Shown here: positions 22,365 to 34,239 of the stretch, in pieces
Position numbering within the stretch: position 1 is the stretch's first letter
Layout: every line of letters begins with the position of its first letter
Source: Ceratotherium simum simum
Taxonomy: Eukaryota > Chordata > Mammalia > Perissodactyla > Rhinocerotidae
Assembly: GCF_000283155.1 (NCBI RefSeq)
Contig: NW_004454182.1
Location: 5,486,292-5,550,291 of the forward strand
Reading direction: 5' to 3'
DNA length: 64,000 nt
Notes under the pieces: model-generated
What the model was told of the DNA's origin: nothing
What the model saw: only the letters and a program-made list of their open reading frames with translations
The model's database searches: none
Made by a program: the position numbers and the translations under genes

Positions 22365-22566
22365 AAAGTTAACATTTATTGAGGACCTTCTGCCAGCCAA
22401 GTGCTGTTCTAAGGATTTTTCTAATATTATCTCATTTAAATCTGCAAGCACTTCTGTGAATGAATGATATTAACTTCCTTTATTATCCAAGGAAACTGTG
22501 TTTAGTGAAATTAACCAAGATCCTATGGTGAATAAGCAACTAGACAGGATTCAAGTGCAACTTTCT
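22365..22566 (-). repeat. MIR SINE, antisense
   Basis: 'acatttattgaggaccttctg', 'gtgctgttctaaggatttttc', 'atctcatttaaatctgc', 'ccaaggaaactgtg' and 'caggattcaagtgc' are in reversed MIR order. Confidence 0.8.
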
Positions 22567-22727
22567 TCCTCCTGTCATACTGTATAAGAGCTACTCAAAT
22601 TAAAGGGGAGAATATTCCAGCAGTTAGCATGACGTGTTATCATAATGATTATTGCTAATTATATTTTATTTCTACAACAGTTTACAAAAGTGCTCTCACT
22701 TACATTATAGGTCCCAGCAATAATTTC

Positions 22728-22950
22728 CTCTTTTATGTGCCAGGAACTGGGCTGGGTACTTTGCATATAGTGTGATCAATCTTCGGAATAAATTACATGG
22801 CAGGTGTGATCTTCATTTTATAAAAGTAGATACTGAGACTCAAAGAGTTGAGGACTTTGCCCTTGCCATGGGGCCTATGAATGGTGGGCTGGCCCTCCCA
22901 CTCAGGTCTGAGGCCCATTCTTGCCGGAGCTGCCTCCATCATCTACATTA
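22728..22950 (-). repeat. MIR SINE, antisense
   Basis: 'tgtgccaggaactgggctggg', 'ttcattttataaaagtaga', 'gagactcaaagagttgagg' and 'gaggcccattcttgccg' are in reversed MIR order. This is the second of three same-strand MIR copies in 0.8 kb. Confidence 0.78.
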
Positions 22951-22967
22951 GCTGTGCCAGCTTATTT

Positions 22968-23140
22968 TTAGCAACATAATAAAAGAAAGAGGCGGATGAT
23001 ATGGTCTCCATATCACAGATAAAGACATCAAAACTCAAAGAAATATCCTGAAAGTAAAAAGCTAGAGCTAGAACTCAAGGCAGTCTTAGTTGGCACATAG
23101 TGAGCACCAAAACATACTTTACAGAAATCTGGCATATACT
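22968..23140 (-). repeat. MIR fragment, antisense
   Basis: 'catatcacagataaagacatc aaaactcaaagaaata' and 'agctagaactcaaggcag' fit the middle of a reversed MIR; the ends are lost. Confidence 0.5.
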
Positions 23141-23384
23141 ACAGGCTCATGAAATTCCCTTCCTTAAGCTACATTCCTCTTATCTCATTGTTAAAGACCA
23201 AATCGGTTTTCCATAATCCCACAAATGTGTTTCCGTAGGGAATATGGATTTTTCCATGTGCTATGGACGTTTCTATAGTTTCTTAGCCATTGACTTTTTT
23301 CTCTTTAGCTGCATCTGAACTAAATAGCTCCTTCAGTATATATGTCATATGAGGCCTGACTTTGATTTAAAAACCTATGTATCT

Positions 23385-24298
23385 GCTCCACATCATATGT
23401 CAGCAGGGAAACACAAATTAAAACAACAATGTTATACCACTATACACCTATTAGAATTGCTGAAATCCAGAACACTGATAACACCAAATGCTGGTGAGGA
23501 TGCAGAGCAGCAGGAGCTCACATCCATTGCTGGTGGGAATGCAAAATGGTCCAGCCACCTTAGAAGACAGTTCTTACAAAACTAAACATGCTTTTACTGT
23601 ACACGCCAGCAATCAACTCTGCAGTGTTTTCCCAAAGGAACTGAAAACTTATGTCCACACAAAAACCCACACACAGATGTTTACAGCAGCCTTATTCATA
23701 ATTGCCAAAACTTGCAAGCAACCTAGCTGTCCTTCGGTAAGTGAGTGGATAAATAAACTGTGGTACATCCAGACAATGGAATATTATTTAGTGCTAAAAA
23801 GAAATGAGCTGTCAAGCCATGAAAAGACATGGAGGAAAGTTAAATACATATTACTAAGTCAAAGAAGCCAATCTGAAAAGGCTACATGCTGTGTGATTCC
23901 AAGTATATGACATTCTGGAAAAGGCCAAACTATGGAGAGAGTAAAAAGATCAGTGGTTGCCAGAGACTAATGGGGAGGAAAGGATGAATAGGCAAAGCAC
24001 AGAGGATTTTTAGGACAGTGAAACTAGTCTGTATGATACTACAGTGGTGGATATATGCCATTGTACATGTGTCCAAACCCATAGAATGTACAACACAAAG
24101 AGTGAAGCATAATGTAAGCTACAGACTTTGAGTGATAATGATGTGTCGGTGTAGGTTTGTTGATTGTAACAGATGTACCACTCTGGTGGGGATGTTGATA
24201 ATGGAGGAGGCTATGCATGTGTAGGGCAGGAGGTATATGGGAAATCTCTGCATCTTCTACTCAAACTGCTCTAGAAAATAAAGTCTATCAAAAAAACC
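23385..24298 (+). mobile_element. L1 (L1MA/L1MB-like) 3' end, sense
   Basis: The left part encodes the eroded ORF2 C-terminus. A frame at 23,488-23,910 shows 'ALFIIAKTCKQPSC', 'WINKLWYIQTMEYYL' and a following KRNE, all landmarks of the ORF2 tail. The 3' UTR follows with 'gatcagtggttgccagagac', 'ttgtaacagatgtacc', 'gaggctatgcatgtgta' and AATAAAGTCTATC, then an A-rich end. It is 5'-truncated at about 23,385. The reverse transcriptase core is absent, so it is dead. Confidence 0.9.
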
Positions 24299-24949
24299 CA
24301 TATATCTAAGACGGGAGCAATATGTCGCATAAAAGCAAGCAGTTGAATAAATATTAAAGGTTGTTGACAAGAATTATGATGGAAATCTAATACAATTTCA
24401 TCAATGTAGTAATTATGTATTGAACATCCACAGTGTAAATAACATAGTACTCAGAGGTGGGGGAAGAGAGTGGTTACAAAGAAGTCAGTGCCTACAAAGA
24501 ACTAGCAATGATCTCATTTTAAAATAAGGACTTCCAGAACATACTGTTTCCAAGAAGCAGTTTAGTACTAACAATTCCTTTTAAATGGAATAATCAAGAA
24601 TAATAATAATAAAATAGATGTATTGTTACTTCACATTATTGCTTCTTAACACGTGTAGCTGTTGTAAATTAAGTTCATTCTCAATTCAAAATCTCCTGGA
24701 TGACTCTCCTTTCCATAGAGAAATTTTAACCAAAGGGATGGTGGCCACCTTGGAAAAGACAGAAGTGTATGTTTGTGTCTGTGTGTGTGTGTGTTAGAAT
24801 TATAGCAAAGGGGCCACACATTACATGTGATTGTGCTTGCAGCCCTGTAGCCCTGTAAACCAACGACCACAGCTGGCGTACTATGTAATTTCTACCCAGC
24901 ACGAAATAGAGATTTCACAATTATATTAATAATCTTATCAATGTGTTTA
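24299..24949. other. Unassigned spacer with two simple repeats
   Basis: Contains a short (AAT)n at about 24,598-24,612 and (TG)n at 24,772-24,794. Otherwise I see nothing assignable. Confidence 0.4.
24772..24794. repeat. (TG)n microsatellite
   Basis: Mostly pure TG with one CT interruption. Confidence 0.9.
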
Positions 24950-25240
24950 GCTCAGGTTTTCAAAACTAGAGTTTACTGGGATGTTAGTAAATGGTCTGCG
25001 AAAAAGACTGTTCCATGTTTAATTAAGTTTGGGAAATGCTGAGTTAGACAAAGTCAAACAGGTTCATTTTGTGCAGAACTTCTCAGAAGCCTTATTAAGC
25101 CGCAGTGCATCGTGCAATTCCAAGAAAGTAGTTCAGCAGGCAGCATTTCATAAAATTATTTGAATATGTAACCTTTTTTCCCCACAAGCCTTTTCTTAAG
25201 TGTTCCCCCGAACATAGTCTTGGAAATGCTGATTTGGGAA
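24950..25240 (+). mobile_element. hAT-type MITE (same family as 8,640-8,935)
   Basis: 'caggttttcaaaactagag', 'ctgttccatgtttaattaag tttgggaaatgctgag', 'gaacttctcagaagcc' and a final 'cttggaaatgctga' form a recognisable non-autonomous element. The copy at 8.6-8.9 kb repeats the same order on the other strand. Confidence 0.5.
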
Positions 25241-26681
25241 AACAGACAGTTGAAGCCACTGATTCTTGACCAGAATTACACTGAGTAGACAGTACGGCAC
25301 TCAGCAGGTCAATATGCGTACTCTATTAGTGTTTTGGACCACGTTTAGAAGAGCACTCTGCATTTCCAAAATGTCTTGCTTTTGTTAAAGTATTATTACC
25401 AGAAATTAGATTGAAATTTACAATAGGGACACTTTACACATAATGCATAGTCATCAAATTTTCCCAAATCACTATTGCATATTTTTTCACTCAAAAGTTG
25501 AATTAGGAACCAGTTCTGTATCTTTAACGCTGCCCCATAAATCGCTCCAACACCTAGTTCAGTGTGGTAGAGACAGAGGGTACCCAAATAAAAGCTATTT
25601 GATGATAATGGCTTACGGTCCTTGAAGACTTCTCTTGTGGACTAACAGCTAAAAACCAAGTCTGGGTCTGTCCATCCTAATACATTCGCCTGAATCTAGG
25701 TTTATTTGAATTGAAGTTTTTTCCCAGAAATATTATCAAATCAGAGAGCAGATAGAATGCCCTTTTGAAAACATAAGATATAAGACTTGTGCTTTATGTG
25801 GAAGATGCAGCTTTTTTTAAGTAATCATTCATATTTTATGATGTGAACTGTTTCCTTGCAGTTTGGAAAATGAGTTATATTGGAAGAATTGTGGCTTCTA
25901 GGTAGTAATAAATATGAATGTTTTATACGGTCTTTTCTATTGTTTCGGAACTTAATGTACTTAAAAAAGGTTTTCACTAACACGATTTACAAACTTTAAT
26001 TTCGGTAGCCCTATCTGTCACAATTTGGAAAATAAACATTAATTAGATATAAGGCAAGATGGAATTAAAATATGTATAGAATTTGAAGTATGGCAATATA
26101 TCTTTTTAACAGATGGGCATTAAGTGCTCACTATGCCGGGTACCATCATGGGCACTGCAGAAAGAAATGTTGCTGACACCTGCTCCGTGTCTTAAAATGG
26201 CCATCAGGATAATATTGCTCTTATGCGCGGCCACAAAGTAGCAAGCCTGATTTTCCTTTGAGGCATGAGAATTGTTATCCTTGCTTCACAGTTGGCAGCA
26301 CGAGGGGTCAAAATTTTTCTCTGAAAATAAGTTTTTTGCATGCAAAATGGTGGTAGAATTGCTGAAGAAATATAGTTGGACTTCTCTAATTCAGTGACTT
26401 CAGGTTCCATATGCGCTGCTCCAGTTTAAGTTGGGTTAAATTGGTGGGTTTGATAATAAAGGTCCCTTAGGAAATAAGGAAATGTGTTATGCAGAAAAAT
26501 ATCTTAGAAGAGCATACATAAATAACAGAAATGTTGCATCATAAATCAAGTTTCTTCCTCATCCACTGACCCATTTTCAATATATTTTCTAATAAAATCG
26601 TTACTAATGAGGTCTTTTAAAGTGTTTCGTGAGGCCTGGGGGGGCCATTATCTATTTCTATAGTTTGACAGGCACCATATT
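25241..26681. other. Unassigned, mostly unique sequence
   Basis: A possible L2 3'-end relic lies at about 25,490-25,610 ('agttctgtatctttaacgc', 'acacctagttcagtg', 'aaataaaagctatttgatga'). The rest holds no recognised gene or repeat. Confidence 0.35.
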
Positions 26682-26890
26682 TCCAGGGTAGTTTTTTTTT
26701 TTTTTTTTGAGGAAGATTCACCCTGAGCTAACATCTGTAGCCAATCTTCCTCTGTTTTGTATGTGGGTTGCTGCCACAGCACGGCTGATGTGTGGTGTGG
26801 TTCCACACCCAGAACCTGAACCTGGGCTGCCAAAGTGGAGCACGCCGAACTTAATCACTAGGCCACCAGGCCAGCCCCTCCAGGGTAGTT
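26682..26890 (-). mobile_element. ERE SINE, antisense, perfect 12-bp TSD
   Basis: Element at about 26,694-26,878: poly(T), 'gaggaagattcaccctgagc', a degraded reverse B box and a CCACCAGGCCAGCCCC head. The target-site duplication TCCAGGGTAGTT is perfect (26,682-26,693 and 26,879-26,890). Confidence 0.95.
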
Positions 26891-27037
26891 CTGAGCTTCA
26901 AAGTGTGCTGTAAATTGAATTTACACTTTCAAATGAAAGCATATTGCAATGAATGCACACTGGCCTAAATATGGGTCTATATAAAGATAAATTCACAAAC
27001 AATATGTAACATGGGAGATAAACAGTAATGAAGTGGG

Positions 27038-27215
27038 AAAAATGACTAAAACTTGGGAAACCTGGGCTCTATTTCAGACTCTATGGATGACTATAACCTT
27101 GGAAAATTGCCTGGACTCTTTCCTAATCTTGTTTTCCTCATCTATAAAATAAGGTTTGGATTAGAAAGGATCATCTCATTCATTACGAAAATTTAATGAA
27201 TCTAAATATAAACCA
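27038..27215 (+). repeat. MIR-family SINE
   Basis: 'ggaaacctgggctctatttc', 'ctataaccttggaaaattgc' and 'cctcatctataaaataagg' give the sense MIR order. The end 'ggattagaaaggatcatctc' resembles the MIR3 tail. Confidence 0.7.
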
Positions 27216-27334
27216 GAAATGCCCATCAGCAAAGATCACAAATATGTTAAATTTAAAACATATTTTTTAAATTTGGTTACATGTATAAACTATGTCATAT
27301 TAGTTACAAATAATGAAGCCAAACGCTTCTCAAC

Positions 27335-28530
27335 ACACTCTCTCTGATGTAGGCTCAAAGTTGTCCACCAAAATAGTTCTCCCTAAAGTGACCAATGCCT
27401 TTCAGACCATTAAATCTGAGAGGTATGTTTTAATATTCGTTACATATGACCAATCTTATTGACCACTCTTTTGTTTACCTTGGCTTCAGTAACACAACCT
27501 ACTCTCCCGATTTTATCTTTTTTTAACCTCTACCTGCTCCTTCTCAGTCTCTCTCACAGGCTTGTTGATATGTACTTGGCCCTTAAATATTGGGAGTAGA
27601 TCAAAATTGGTCTTAGCATTCTTTCCTTCTTACCTTATATTCCCTTCCTAAGTGAACCCATCTATGTCCATTGCTTTCTTTACCATGTAATGACCATGAT
27701 TCACAAACTTCATCTCCAGTTCTGACCTCCAACTTTCGGACTCACTTATGCAACTACCCACTTGCCATCTCTATTTGGATATCGCCATACACACCTAAAA
27801 CTTACCATGTGTCAACCAAACTCTTGACAGCTGGTCTTCTCCCACCCTAATCCTCTTTCCGAGTTAACTTCCAAAGAATGACATAGTCATCATCCAGCTG
27901 TTCAAAAGAGAGACATTTCTTTGAAATGTTTCCTTCCTCACTTCACATTATCTAGTTTGTTAACAAGTCCTCTCATCTTTAAATGTATCTCTATGTCACC
28001 AATGCCTCTTCCAAAATCTAAGATACACCTTTCCCTTAGCTAAATGACAACATAGCCTCCTAATTGTTCTATTTTCTTCTATTCATGCCTTCCTCAAATT
28101 ATCAATTTCCATACTGCAGTTGAAGTGCTTCGTGAAAAATTCAAATAGGGTAATGTTTCTCCCCTGTATAAAACCATTGAATGCCTTTTCATTTTTCTTG
28201 GAATAAAGAAGACCCTTAAATGACCAACTAAGCTTTTCATAATCTGGCCCCTGCTTAGCCCTGGAGTCTCATTTCACACTGCTAACTTCCTCTTTTTTTG
28301 AGTCCCAGACTCATTAGTCTTATTTCAGTTCCTTAAATAAGTTGTACTTCTTCCCACATAGGAATTTTTCACATACTGTTCCTTCTGCTTCCTCCCTTCT
28401 CCCAATTCCCTTTCTCTGAGAAATATTCCCCGATCTCCTAGGACAACTTCCCCTTCCATATGGCCTCATAGCACCATATTTCTTTGAGAGAACTTATCTC
28501 AGTCATATAGTTTTATTAGTTTGGGCATTA
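27335..28530 (+). repeat. L2, sense, about 1.2 kb
   Basis: A long pyrimidine-rich plus strand in L2 order: 'ttaccttggcttcagtaacac', 'tgctccttctcagtctctc', 'gcaactacccacttgcc', 'gtttctcccctgtataaaacc', 'cataatctggcccctgc', 'catactgttccttctgcttcc' and 'atctcctaggacaacttcc'. Frames are riddled with stops. Coordinates are approximate. Confidence 0.75.
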
Positions 28531-28539
28531 TTTTTTGCA

Positions 28540-28960
28540 TTCATTCAACGAACATTTACTGAGCACCTACTGTATGCTAGGCACACTGTAAGATGATAGG
28601 AAACATTGGTGAACAATAGAGACAAATTCTATGCCCTTACAGTTCTATGCCCTTATGATCCAACAGGAAAGAGAGAAAACAGACAAATTCGCCACAGAAA
28701 CGTATGTGAAGTTTGAATTGTAATAACTGTTTTGAAGAAAACACAGTTCAGTGAAAGGGAAGAAGGGATTTGTGGGAAGTCCTGCTGTAAGGAATCAGGA
28801 CAGACCTTCCTGAGAAAGCAGCTTTAATGCTGAGACCTAAAAATATGAGGGACCAGGGGTGAGGTGGAGGAGAGGGCAGTGTATTAAAGGGGAAACGCAT
28901 TTCTGGCAGAGGTAAGAGTATTGAGAAGGTCGCGAGGTGGGAAAGAGTTTGGTGTACATA
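28540..28960 (-). repeat. L2, antisense
   Basis: Left end 'cattcattcaacgaacattta ctgagcacctactgtatgc' is the reverse L2 3' terminus. 'caggacagaccttcctgag' and 'tttctggcagaggtaagag' follow in the expected antisense order. Its 3' end meets the 3' end of the sense L2 to its left. Confidence 0.75.
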
Positions 28961-30837
28961 AAGACCCTAAAGGAGGCCTTTTTGTTTGTTCCTTCCTCTT
29001 GTCCGTGAGCTTCAAGAAGTAGGGAGCGTGCTGCTTTGCTCTCTGCTGAAACTCTAGTGTCAAAGTCATTGACTAGCATATAGTTACTGAAAGAAAATAG
29101 ATACACAGATATAACTCACTTTGCAAAATGACTCGGTCCTAAAACAAAATGCATAATTCAGGTTGCAAATAATGGTATCATTTAATAATTATTTAATAAT
29201 TCGTTGAGAAAAATGTTACCAAAAGTCTTTGTTAAATTGTTATACATATCCCGGTACTAAAGGATATAGCTGCTTAATTTTCCTTATAATACCTATGTCT
29301 GTATCTATCCATATCATCCCCCTTATGCTATTTGAATGGAAAACTTCCCAGGAAGAGAATGGGGTTTAGCACTGTCTACCAATAAAAGCTATAAATAATA
29401 GCAATACAATAATAATACAAATAATCTCTTTTGTAACCCAGTACTTCTCAGTAGTAAATTATAGACCTTCCTCTTAACATAATCAGTTTAAAAAAAAATT
29501 TATGTTTAGTTTTACATAAAGATCCTTAAAACAAACAAGTTTCAAAAATCAGGTGAGTACAAACAAGAAAAACATATGTTTTAGAGCATTTGAAATATTT
29601 TTATGATTTGATTCACTGTTCTAGAAGGAAATTCAATTAAATTGATAGTTTTTCCAGCTATTTTTATCTAGGCTAAATCATTCTGAAAACAACTCCCCTT
29701 CCTCCTGAAGAAATATATATATGATACTGATTTAATTCACTTTAAAGCTGGTATAACTTCATAAAGTATGACAAATTAAAACATTTGATCAAGAACATTA
29801 TTGGGACTGAATTATACTAAACAGCATATTTGTTACAGTAATATAAATAATACAAAAGACTAAGACTCTATGCTGAAAATGAAGTAGGAGATTGTCTAGA
29901 TAATTTAAACATTCACTTCTGCATTATTTATGCAGTTGGTTCAAAGTAGAGTTCAGGCGCAATGAGACTTGATACACAAACCATTGAATCTCCCAGCTGG
30001 TTTGACTCAGAAGACAGAGTTTTACCTGGCAAATTGCTCATGTATATCATGATCATGTCTAATCAATTTCCTTTCCAAAATTGTATTTCATTGTTGTAAA
30101 TACCTATCTCTATAAAAAGCAACAGGTGTAGCTCTCAGTTACACCTACTTATGGCTTACTGCCGCACTATCATAGATTTAAACATTCTATTTTATATCTG
30201 TGAAATTAAACCTGTTTCCTCCTAGAACCTTATTTCTGAGCTAATATCCTCCAGAAATATATCTGAACTCTAAGATCTGTAAACTAACTGCTTTACCACA
30301 CACATACTCTCTCTCTCTAAAGTATGTAGGCTATAAATAATAAATACTTTTAATACAATACTTTGTATGGTATTTTCTACTTGTTTTTATAAAAATTGTC
30401 CTAAAGAATATCCAATATTTAATTCATCTTTCTGAAAAATATGATTCTTTAATCACTTTTAATTTGTCAGAAACTGTTTATAAACTGAAATTTAATTGGC
30501 TTTGTAAATATGCTGGAACTAACTAGTCAAATTATAGGTCAATAGATAGAGGAAGATCTTCATTAAGGATGTGCTTGCCAAAGCACATGGTAGACCTATG
30601 CTGGTCACAGCTCTTGGCTAGCAGAGGTCCATAACATTTGTTGGTTTGCCCATGACAATTTTTTTCCAAAATAAAGTACATGGTGTGGACCCAAGTATCC
30701 AAAGGCTTGTAGTGACATTTTTTTTGAAAGAGCATTAAAGATCATTCAGATGGCACCTACAATTCATGCTTGTGAATTTGACCAGAAGTCATTCATTGAC
30801 AACTCATCAGGAAATTTTGGTGAGAATATTGTCTTAT
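28961..30837. other. Unassigned, repeat-poor
   Basis: No gene. An unresolved minus-strand segment at 30,532-30,840 looks faintly coding (see findings), and the ERE at 30,852 lies beyond it. The rest is AT-rich with short (AAT) runs near 29,390-29,425. Confidence 0.4.
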
Positions 30838-31111
30838 AAAGAGCAATTATAGGGGCCAGCCCGGTGGCGCAAGCGGTTAAGTGCATGCGCTCCACTGTGG
30901 TGGCCCGGGGTTGGCCGGATCGGATCCTGGGTGCGCACCTACGCACCGCTTGGCAAGCCATGCTGTGGCGGCATCCCATATAAAGTAGAGGAAGATGGGC
31001 ACGGATGTTAGCCCAGGGCAAGTCTTCCTCAGCCAAAAAAAAGAGGAGGATCAGCAGATGTTAGCTCAGGGCCGATCTTCCTCACAAAGAAAAAAAAAAA
31101 GAGCAATTATA
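30838..31111 (+). mobile_element. ERE1-type SINE, sense, best preserved, perfect TSD
   Basis: Head GGGGCCAGCCCGGTGGCGCA at 30,852; A-box-like 'ggcgcaagcggttaag'; B-box-like region 'ggccggatcggatcc'; doubled 3' module; poly(A) with one G at about 31,086-31,100. The target-site duplication GAGCAATTATA is perfect (30,841-30,851 and 31,101-31,111). The 'gcttggcaagccatgctgtgg cggcatcccatataaag' middle marks the ERE1 subfamily, the youngest ERE group in equids. It is the closest to an intact source-like copy in the window. Confidence 0.97.
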
Positions 31112-33720
31112 AAGCTTTTAAAAAGATGATAATTAAAAAAGAAATGTAGAACCAAGTATTACTGCCACCTACAACCCTATAAAATTGTTGTGTGTTGTGT
31201 GTGTGTGTTTAATCTGTCAGACTGTTCCTCTGTCTTTAAGATCTTTACTATGATGTGTTCTACTTTGCAGTTCAAATAACCAGTCAGGGAGTCATAAAAA
31301 TAGAATAACTCTAGATTGTACAGACATCATGAGTTATCCTAGTTTTTTTTCACTACAAAGTGTTGTTCTGAGGAAGCAAGGTGCTCTATAAAGTGCTAGA
31401 AAGATAGGAGGTATTGCTATTACTCAAGTCAATCTAAATTGTCATGTTTTATAGTTGCATCCTTAATCCCAACATTATAAATTTCCCCTTGACTTTATGT
31501 TTTCCCAAAAGGCATTTCCACCTCAATTATCCAAATAATTATGTCAGTTGTCAATGAAGAGAAATTCTGAGTCATGTGCAGACGGTCTATGGAAATTAGG
31601 TCATCTTAAGAGCTAAAATGTGAGCTACTAGATACACTAGATATTATCTTTCTGTCCTTTTTATGTGTTTTCATGGGAAATTGTATATGTGGAGGTATAC
31701 TAAATATTATAAGTATATTTATACATTCTTTTAGCTTATAGAAGAACTAGCAGAGACAGTGCCCAAAATAAGCATATTCTCATCAAACAGAAACAGTTGA
31801 TGTGCAAAATTTCCAAGCCAGACAGAACAGAAGTGAGAAGAGAGGAAAGGACAAATGCATTTGAAAAATACTTTGCAAGTCAAATCTCACAGTTTGCCAA
31901 GATTGAGAAGTGGCCTAATTGGAAATAAATAAAGGGATTATTGCATTTCAGCTTGAAAAGAAATAGAAATGGCTAACATTTAACTGGACCTTAATATTTT
32001 CTTGTCTCTGAAAGAAACCACCTAAGTGGTCATATGCAAGTGTTAAGAACACCAGAGACTTTTTCCCCCGTGTTCTCAAGGCATTTATCACTAAAATTGG
32101 TCAATTCTGAAAAGCCTTAGGGTTCCAGTTGGTCATTATTATATGAGTACTGTTTTTACTATCCACAACTAGAAGGTATTTTTCTTTATTGCCTAGATGC
32201 AATATCCTTTCTGTATAAGTAATTTCACAATAAAGTTAGCCAATGCTTACTCTGTCTAGTCCAGAATTTTTCTTCATGCTACCAAAAATATCACTTCAAC
32301 TTGAGGATGATAATGATTCAAGATATTCCTAACTCATGACTATACATCAAGTAAATATTTTCCATTTCTATGAGAAAGAAATACTCATGGGAAAGTTTTA
32401 GGCAGACACAGTTTTTTTTCCAGTAGAGATAAAACACAATAAAAAGCAGATTATTTTTCTAAATGTTTTAAAATATTTTAAATAATTCACTTAAAATATG
32501 GCAATATTGTGATAAAAGGCTACACCTATATTAATCAATGTTTCCAAAATTATCTGCACGTGTGATGTGACTTGAAGGCGCACTCCAACACATTGTATTC
32601 TAACTCAGATAACCTCACCCAAGATGAAAGTTTGATGCCATTCACACAATGTGTCATAAAGGATCTACAATCCGTTTTAGCTGAATTTAAGAAAAATATG
32701 TTATAACAATATTGCTTGAGTCTTGAAACCTACTAGATGTGAATTATCACACATTTAAATATAAGTGGTACTGAAGGCCCTAACATGGAACATGATATAA
32801 TTCAAAACAACCGCAACAATTAACAAAAAGAGAATTCAATAAATAGTCCAACAAGAAGTCCTTGTGAGTATTCTGCCCCAGCCACAGAGGCCGTTTATAT
32901 CATCGAACGAGGAACGTCAATTAAACCAGCTAGAGCCTTTACTTTGAATTTCCTTTTTTGTGGAGGTCTTCTGTTCGGTGACAGCGAGTTTTTTCCAAGA
33001 CATTTTCCCTTTGTTTTTCCCTTTAAGTTTGCCTCTGTAGGCAGCTTACCAGTCAATTCAGTGAAAAATGAGAAAAAGCAGTTGTTTTCATCAAATTGAC
33101 TGGTTGATTGTTAAAACAGTCGATCCCATGACCTCTCTACATGTAGACACTGATGTTTTGCTTGAACTCTGGATATGACCTCTGTTATTTAATATTAAAG
33201 CAATTGGACTTACTTTTGGGTCTGACTCAAAATAACATTGCCAAGATAGGAAGAGGAAAAAATATATAGACATACATATATCCACTCATACGTAAGATTG
33301 GCTTTACCACGTATAATACAAATAGAGGTTTAAGTGACCTTGGTAGATTGGACGAGTGGTCAGAAATAAGTAGAATGAAATTAAACAAGAAAAAAGATGT
33401 AGGGAAATTCACTGGGAGTGTGTAGAAGAGGAAGAAAGAGCACAGATTCCAACCAAACATGCTTAAATGATAGAGTGAAGGTGGCTAAAGGGCAAGGACT
33501 CACTAGAATTTGTGGTGGGGTGGTGCGGATCCAACAGCAGGCTGCTCCTGTGGACTCCCCGCTGAGCGGAGAGTGGAGAATCCTGAGATCTCAAGGGTGG
33601 CTTGGAGAGAGTCTTAGAATAGATTGTGAGAGGAAAGGTCAGATAATCTAGGTTGCTTATTAGAGAACAGAATAGGCCCCTAAAATTTTTAAGGCTTTAT
33701 ATTTTATAATATTTTTCTCA
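31112..33720. other. Unassigned, repeat-poor; short (TG)n at left
   Basis: A short (TG)n lies at 31,188-31,208. No gene, SINE or clear LINE is recognised up to the MIR at 33.7 kb. The 33,400-33,650 part is richer in GC and purines and may be an unassigned old repeat. Confidence 0.4.
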
Positions 33721-33724
33721 TCAT

Positions 33725-34235
33725 TATTTTACTTGAACATCATGCCTACTCTTTAGGTAGACAGGACAGATATAATCCTTTATTGCTTTTTTTTATTTTT
33801 TAATATTTGTGAGGAAGATCAGCCCTGAGCTAACATCCATGCCAATCCTCCTCTTTTTGCTGAGGAAGACTGGCTCTGAGCTAACATCTATTGCCAATCC
33901 TCCCTTCCCTTTTTTCCCCCAAAGCCCCAGTAGATAGTTGTATGTCATAGTTGCACATCCTTCTAGTTGCTGTATGTGGGACGTGGCCTCAGCATGGCCG
34001 GAGAAGCGGCGCGTCGGTGCACACCAGGGATCCGAACCTGGGCCGCCAGTAGCGGAGCACACACACTTAACCGCTAAGCCAAGGGGCCCGCCCCCTTTAT
34101 TGTCTTTTTGTAGATGGATCAAGTGTGGTTCAGAGGTTAGGTGGCTTTCCCAAGGCCGCAGGTTGGCGGCGACAGGCGCAGAGTCTCTGTCAAATCTGAG
34201 ACGAGATCCTCCCCGTCCTGTGTCCAGCTTTCTCT
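33725..34235 (-). repeat. MIR SINE, antisense, split by an ERE
   Basis: The left piece (33,725-33,785, 'catgcctactctttaggtag') and the right piece (34,094-34,235, 'gtggttcagaggttaggtggc tttcccaaggccgcagg') are consecutive parts of a reversed MIR. The ERE and its duplication lie exactly between them. Confidence 0.7.
33777..34102 (-). mobile_element. ERE SINE, antisense, inside a MIR, 9-bp TSD
   Basis: Poly(T)-rich start at about 33,786, doubled 'gaggaaga(t/c)...ctgagctaacatc' module, reverse B box 'gggatccgaacctgg' and a GGGGCCCGCCCC head at about 34,093. Duplication CCTTTATTG at 33,777-33,785 and 34,094-34,102. It carries the long middle segment. The 156-codon open frame on this strand (33,793-34,263) is just SINE plus MIR sequence. 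Confidence 0.95.
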
Positions 34236-34239
34236 CCAC

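Noticed and set aside
27335..28530. Pyrimidine-rich segment as a possible processed pseudogene
   Set aside because: The block order matches an L2 LINE; no spliced-gene structure or poly(A) is seen.
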